Part shown: positions 59,861 to 64,000 of the stretch, piece after piece
Layout of the letters: the number at the start of each line of letters is the position of its first letter
Numbering within the stretch: the first letter of the stretch is position 1
From: Aspidapion aeneum
Taxonomy: Eukaryota; Arthropoda; Insecta; Coleoptera; Brentidae
DNA: 64,000 nucleotides
Assembly: GCA_963576565.1 (NCBI GenBank)
Contig: OY755038.1
Coordinates: 176,566,907-176,630,906 of the forward strand
Direction of reading: 5' to 3'
Position numbers and translations under genes: made by a program
Notes under the pieces: model-generated
Seen by the model: the letters and a program-made list of their open reading frames with translations, nothing else
Told to the model about the DNA's origin: nothing
Database searches by the model: none

Positions 59861-59900
59861 TCTCCAGCAGCCGAAAACGGTACTTTTCGGCTGCTGGAGA
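59861..59900. repeat. Perfect 17-bp-arm hairpin
   Basis: TCTCCAGCAGCCGAAAA and TTTTCGGCTGCTGGAGA surround CGGTAC, itself partly self-complementary at GTAC. It is GC-rich against an AT-rich background. Confidence 0.85.
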
Positions 59901-60446
59901 CGACTTCACAATTCTCGGTGAGTGCCCCGGTTCGAAAAGCAAGTGGGCTCTCACGTTTTTATTAGAACCTGACTCCTATTTTTAATGTTCGACTTCTGTA
60001 TTTGAGAACATAATCTCAACGATGCTATTAATGTAATTTTTTATTGTCAATGGGTATCTATTCAGCTGTAAACCAAATATAAATTGCTTGTTTTAATAAG
60101 TTAGGTATTTACTTTTAATAAATAAATATTTTGCCGCCGTCACTGGTAAATCGATCGACCATAAAGAATACACATACGTCTGCTGTGTGTCGCACAGCGT
60201 TGCCATCGTCTTTCCAAAAAATATTTCTATTCTTTACCTTATTGAACCATCTAGGGTTCAAATCGAATTGTTTTGATGAATGAATTTTTGCCGCGGTTCC
60301 TGGTCTCCTCCGGTTAATACGTTAATGAAACTGACAAAACATAAATAGTCAGGGATATTACACAACAGAAAACCAAGTTTTTATTTCGAAACCATACATT
60401 TTTAATAAAATAAGTTATTCCTGTTTCCTAATTATACATACATCAG

Positions 60447-60499
60447 ATGCCCTGCAATCCAGAATCAGAAAAGTTGGATCTAATACCAAAATTTGAGAG
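60447..60499 (+). CDS. Candidate coding exon, unknown gene, exon A
   Basis: A pyrimidine-rich stretch and CATCAG lead into ATGCCCTGCAATCC. The frame reads MPCNPESEKLDLIPKFE and ends AG before a consensus donor, GTAAGT (60500-60505). The ATG may be a true start or lie at the start of an internal exon. The open phase joins exactly with 61324-61471 to give an arginine codon, followed by a long open frame. No homologue was recognised. The exon is short, so the call rests on the splice signals and phase match. Confidence 0.4.
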
Positions 60500-60868
60500 G
60501 TAAGTGTAGCTTTTCAAAATTAACAATAGGATTTTAAATGAAAGGAGCACTTGGGCTGGTTTGAAATTTATAAAGTTTAGTATATACGCATATGTAAAAC
60601 ATAACCGATAGCTGTTATATAGGGGTTTTCTTTTAACTTTTAAAACAAGTTTAAGTTTATAAGTATTTTTTGCAATTTTTGAGAAAAACTCTTGGTCACG
60701 TCGATTTTCTTTGCGTGACGGATATATTTTGAGCGCTTATATAGATAGGGAATATGATTCGAGGGTCGCCTTGTTTTGATGGGCTTTTAAAAATCGTTCA
60801 ATAGTTTTTTTTTATTATAGATAAATTGATTGATTTTCAAAAAACAAAGCCCCTCAAAGTGGTAGATC

Positions 60869-61090
60869 CAGTGGCGTACGCAAGGTGGGCTGAAAATTTA
60901 CCCCTAAAACATGAATTTTCCCACAAAATCAAGATTAAAATATATCGATTTGTGCTCAACTTCCCCCCCACAATCCATATCTGCGTATCGATCCGCGCAA
61001 ATAAAATTGACGTTTTTTTCTTTTATTTGCTAAAAACTCCCACAAATCTCTATATTTCGTTCTAAGAGATATACTCTGGATGCGCCACTG
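60869..61090. mobile_element. hAT-like MITE, second copy
   Basis: CAGTGGCG at the left end and CGCCACTG at the right end. The interior shares GCGTATCGATCCGCGC and AAAACA.GAATTTTCCC with 2982-3171. No matching flanking duplication was found. It lies in the putative intron between 60499 and 61324. Confidence 0.6.
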
Positions 61091-61205
61091 CCTATATAAT
61101 CTATGGTAACTTCAAAAAAATTTCTCCTAGCAAACAAAATATATTTTTTTTCATTTTCTAAAAATTCCCACAAAGCTCTATATTTCGTTTTAAGACAAAT
61201 ACTCT
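61030..61205. repeat. Two-copy direct repeat of about 75 bp
   Basis: The segment CTAAAAACTCCCACAAATCT to ACTCTGGAT recurs, with changes, about 112 bp on (CTAAAAATTCCCACAAAGCT to ACTCTGTAT). The second copy lies outside the MITE end. Confidence 0.6.
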
Positions 61206-61323
61206 GTATATACAAGTCATTTTCCTAATGTTATTTAAAAACATAATTTTTTTTACGCCTACTTTGCACAAGAAGAGTACGTGTCACCGAAGCAGCAAGT
61301 TGTTTCTTTAATATTTATTCCAG

Positions 61324-61471
61324 AAAAGAGGAACTTTACTTTTACAGAAATTCGACGATCATGTACAAAAAAGAAAACGACAATTTAGTTTTAAAGTATA
61401 AGGAGTTGGAACATTTTTGGCGTCTTATCAAGAACAGAATTTGTCATTTTACCACTTTTTATTTATTTTAA
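61324..61471 (+). CDS. Candidate terminal coding exon, exon B
   Basis: After TTTAATATTTATTCCAG the frame reads KEELYFYRNSTIMYKKENDN, then LVLKYKELEHFWRLIKNR, and ends in TAA at 61469-61471, giving 48 codons. The peptide is charged and helical-looking, unlike the repeat-derived frames around it. Its first base completes the split arginine codon from 60447-60499. No family is recognised. It may be the 3' end of a small gene or of a longer gene with exons upstream of this window part. Confidence 0.45.
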
Positions 61472-62415
61472 AACTATTTGCATCAGAAACTTTTGACAAA
61501 TTGATGTGACTGTTGTTCTCGCCGAATAAGAACCAAAATTCAATGATATTTGCACTGGAGAGAACTAATATTTTTCTATAAAAAAATATTTATCATCATC
61601 ATCATCATATTATGTATTATAATAACAATGAACGAAATCATTGTTAAACTATTTCTTTTTATTAAAAAAAAAGTCAATATAAAAAAGTCACAGTATATTG
61701 GTCTATACATTTTCAGGCTGAATTTTTTTGGATAGCTTTATTTTGCCGAGATCTCCCACGTTCCCCTCTGCGAAAATTCTTGAAAGTGATTCCTAACTGA
61801 ACGCAATGTTGACGTTTTTTAAAAAACATTTTTTAAACCACAGAAAAAAAAATCAGCTGGTTATTTTGAAATGTTTGATCTAGGAGACACGACGCGGCCG
61901 TCAAAGCATCTAACTTGTAGGACGAAGGTTTTTTCATGTTTGATATAATAAAATCTTTGGATACAGCTTCTGTTAAGAATACTCAATACTTTTCACACAT
62001 GGAAAAGTTAAACGTTTTAGAAAAAGGATGCTATTTGCGAAAATTCAGCTTGTTACGCATCACTTAAAAAAAAGACCGGTGAACTATGGTCTAAAATATT
62101 CCAAAGCAGTTGCAATAATAATAAAAAAATCATAAACTACTTTGTTTATGAAATAGTTAAAAATTATTGACAATGTGATATGCACTTTGGATGTTACCTA
62201 ATTATATGTTATTTTATAATTAAATATATACTTTTAATAAAAAAAATTCTGACTTTCTTCTTTAGGAAAAAAACCTAAAATAATGAAATGATTAACACAC
62301 AAATAAAATCAAAATGTTGATTTTAATACTGGATTTATTTTACTGGACCGCACCCCCGGTATACATACAAATCTAATACTCAGGGGGTTTTGATTGGGCC
62401 CTCTGTATTAGAAGA
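61472..62415. other. Non-coding stretch, nothing recognised
   Basis: AT-rich, with a short ATC microsatellite near 61592. No gene or element boundary is supported. Confidence 0.4.
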
Positions 62416-63218
62416 CACGACAGTACTTGACAGGACCCAACAGGACTCAACAGTACACGACAGGACCCAACAGGACTCAACAGTACTCAACAGGACGCAA
62501 CAGTACTCAACAGGACCCAACAGTACTCGACAGGCCCAACAGTACTCGACAGGACTCAACAGTACCTGACAGGACCCAACAGTACTCGACAGGACCCGAC
62601 AGTACTCAACAGGACCCAACAGTACTCAACAGGACTCAACAGTACTCAACAGGACCCGACAGGACACAACAGTACTCGACAGGACCCAACAGTACCCAAC
62701 AGTACTTGACAGGACCCAACAGTACTCGACAGTACACGACAGAACCCAACAGGACCCAACAGTACTCAACAGGACCCAACAGTACGCGACAGGACCCGAC
62801 AGGACCCAACAGTACCCAACAGGACCTAACAGTACTCGACAGTACACGACAGGACCCAACAGGACTCGACAGTACTCAACAGGACCCAACAGTACTCAAC
62901 AGTATTCGACAGGACCCAACAGTACCCAACAGGACCCAACAGTACTCGACAGTACTCGACAGGACCCAACAGGACCCAACAGTACTCAACAGGACCCAAC
63001 AGTACGCGACAGGACCCGACAGGACCCAACAGTACTCAACAGTACTCGACAGGACCCAACAGTACCCAACAGGACCCAACAGTACTCGACAGTACCCGAC
63101 AGGACCCAACAGTACACGACAGTACTCAACAGGACCCGACAGGACCCAACAGTACACGACAGTACTCGACAGGACCCAACAGGACCACGACAGTACCTGA
63201 CAGGACCCAACAGGACTG
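62416..63218. repeat. 10-bp-unit minisatellite of two alternating unit types
   Basis: About 80 units in register, nearly all either CAGGACCCAA-like or CAGTACTCGA-like, with variation mainly at unit positions 4 and 7-9. A single-base slip occurs near 62544. A higher-order copy of about 22 units links 62711-62810 with 62931-63030. No stops arise in most frames because the unit lacks them, which explains the long open frames on both strands, including one of 257 codons. Confidence 0.9.
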
Positions 63219-63630
63219 AATTATTTTGGTCATAACGAGGCGTAACGAGGTCATAAAAACTTTTTTGATGCTATAAAAATATAAAAATAAACGGACTTTT
63301 TTTGTCCATACCAATAAAAATTTATTTTTGATAAAAGTTCAATAAAAGAGGGACGAAGAGGGATCAATTCCCTCGCAAAATACTCGATAAAGTATATTCA
63401 ACTCGGTATTCAAAGTATTTTTTAGGGACACAAAGAAGTGCAAAGAAGACAAAAATACGCAAAAATATTTTACAATACCCTCGGTAATTGCACTATTAGT
63501 CTATGCTTAAGTTTAGATCTTGTAAGGACCTACCCAGATTTTTATTTGTTTTTATATTCCAGATTGGATTTTTTTAAAATATTACTGACCCAATCGAGAT
63601 GTAGTTCAAAAAGATATTCTATATAAGCTT
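63219..63630. other. Non-coding stretch, nothing recognised
   Basis: AT-rich flank between the minisatellite and the tRNA-like sequence. The 62-codon open frame shows no motif. Confidence 0.4.
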
Positions 63631-63635
63631 ATAGA

Positions 63636-63702
63636 TAGCATAAAGTGTGGAGTGTTTGAGTCAAGATCCGCAGGTCATGGGTTCGAGGCCCACACCTAGG
63701 AT
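63636..63702 (+). other. tRNA-derived SINE head or tRNA pseudogene
   Basis: TAGCATAAAGTGTGG (63636) resembles a pol III A box, and GGTTCGAGGCC (63680-63690) is a perfect B box match. The spacing of about 44 bp suits both boxes. GGGTTCGAGGCCCAC forms a T-arm, but no acceptor stem pairs with the CACCTAGG end, so it is not a functional tRNA. AT-rich tail sequence follows. Confidence 0.5.
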
Positions 63703-63894
63703 TTGTTTTTCTTTTAAACAACTTTAATTAAAATTTATTAATTACTACTAGGTAGTTTTGGTTTAACAGCAGTGTATATTTAGTATATTTTAAAGAATTT
63801 TGTTTTTGTTTCTATTCTCCCTCCACTTGCTATCCACTCCATTTTAATTTTAGAGTATTGGAACCGATTAAAGATTAGCGCTTGAAAAGCAAAC

Positions 63895-64000
63895 GATTTC
63901 AAATAGGTTAGGATAGGTTTCCGATCAATTGACCAAGGTTAGGTTTGGTTTCGGTTTGGTTTAACAACGATTTCAACCTCCCAAAACGAGGACAGGAAAG
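63895..64000 (+). repeat. Dispersed repeat family, copy 3
   Basis: GATCAATTGACCAAGGTTAG, GATTTCAACCTCCCAAAACG and AGGACAGGAAAG match the copies at 39383-39457 and 59014-59125. It runs off the window end. Confidence 0.6.

Larger units (their letters stand above)
58289..60326. mobile_element. 2-kb element with about 31-bp terminal inverted repeats
   Basis: CATTAACGTATTAACCGGAG then GAGACTGGGAA at 58289 is mirrored by TTCCTGGTCTCCTCCGGTTA then ATACGTTAATG ending at 60326, with two mismatches. The interior is non-coding and repetitive. It begins only five bases after the palindromic foldback ends. No target duplication was seen. Confidence 0.6.

Noticed and set aside
62427..63200. 257-codon plus-strand frame rich in TGPNRTQQYST-type repeats, with several minus-strand frames over it
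   Set aside because: The 10-bp minisatellite unit has no stop codons, so long frames arise in several frames on both strands. No start context, splice signal or flanking exon supports a gene.
63636..63702. Functional tRNA gene
   Set aside because: The A and B boxes are good, but no seven-pair acceptor stem or clean anticodon arm could be drawn.

Overview
The window looks like an AT-rich insect nuclear genome region, and a beetle is a weak guess. The reasons are the families present: Pao/BEL and DIRS-type retrotransposons, IS630/Tc1-mariner transposase relics, Penelope-like and LINE relics, and very sparse coding sequence with intron-like signals. There is no bacterial-style gene organisation. 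Almost everything recognisable is a mobile element or a repeat. The only host-like coding pieces are a glycine-rich terminal exon on the minus strand (19719-19916) and a possible two-exon fragment on the plus strand (60447-60499 joined to 61324-61471).

Region 1-23.6 kb is old repeat landscape. It holds a solo LTR with a 4-bp target duplication (788-1191), three diverged tandem blocks (1.3-1.8, 4.4-4.7 and 5.0-6.1 kb), a hAT-like MITE (2982-3171) and a palindromic element built of about 15-bp repeats (7683-8342). Decayed genes follow: a mariner-like transposase (8475-9360), a LINE endonuclease (10300-10720), a Penelope-like C-terminus (11040-11700), another LINE (14090-15000) and a second transposase (21300-22015). 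At 17661-18208 a 274-bp tandem dimer carries two copies of a complete type I hammerhead ribozyme fold. A 1.1-kb foldback lies at 20187-21273.

Region 23.6-39.3 kb is a three-level nest. A minus-strand DIRS-like tyrosine-recombinase retrotransposon (23613-39330, about 6.4 kb without insertions) has inverted terminal repeats, an internal complementary region that matches the joined outer ends, and decayed gag, RT/RNase H/MT-like and recombinase genes. A TIR DNA transposon of about 2.15 kb sits in it, flanked by TGAG. An apparently intact Pao/BEL retrotransposon (25614-32776, TSD AGGGG, equal-length LTRs, 1808-codon polyprotein) landed at the very edge of that transposon.

Region 40.2-58.3 kb is a long palindromic foldback of about 2.3 kb, split by a 15.8-kb LTR element (41071-56837, TSD CATT). 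That element has 1523-bp LTRs differing at only two noticed positions, but its 12.7-kb interior shows no gag-pol. It looks like a young, large non-autonomous retrotransposon derivative (LARD).

Region 58.3-64 kb holds a 2-kb element with about 31-bp TIRs, a 17-bp-arm perfect hairpin, the candidate host exons with a hAT-like MITE in the intron, an 800-bp minisatellite of 10-bp units, a tRNA-derived SINE-like head, and a dispersed repeat that also occurs at 39.4 and 59.0 kb.
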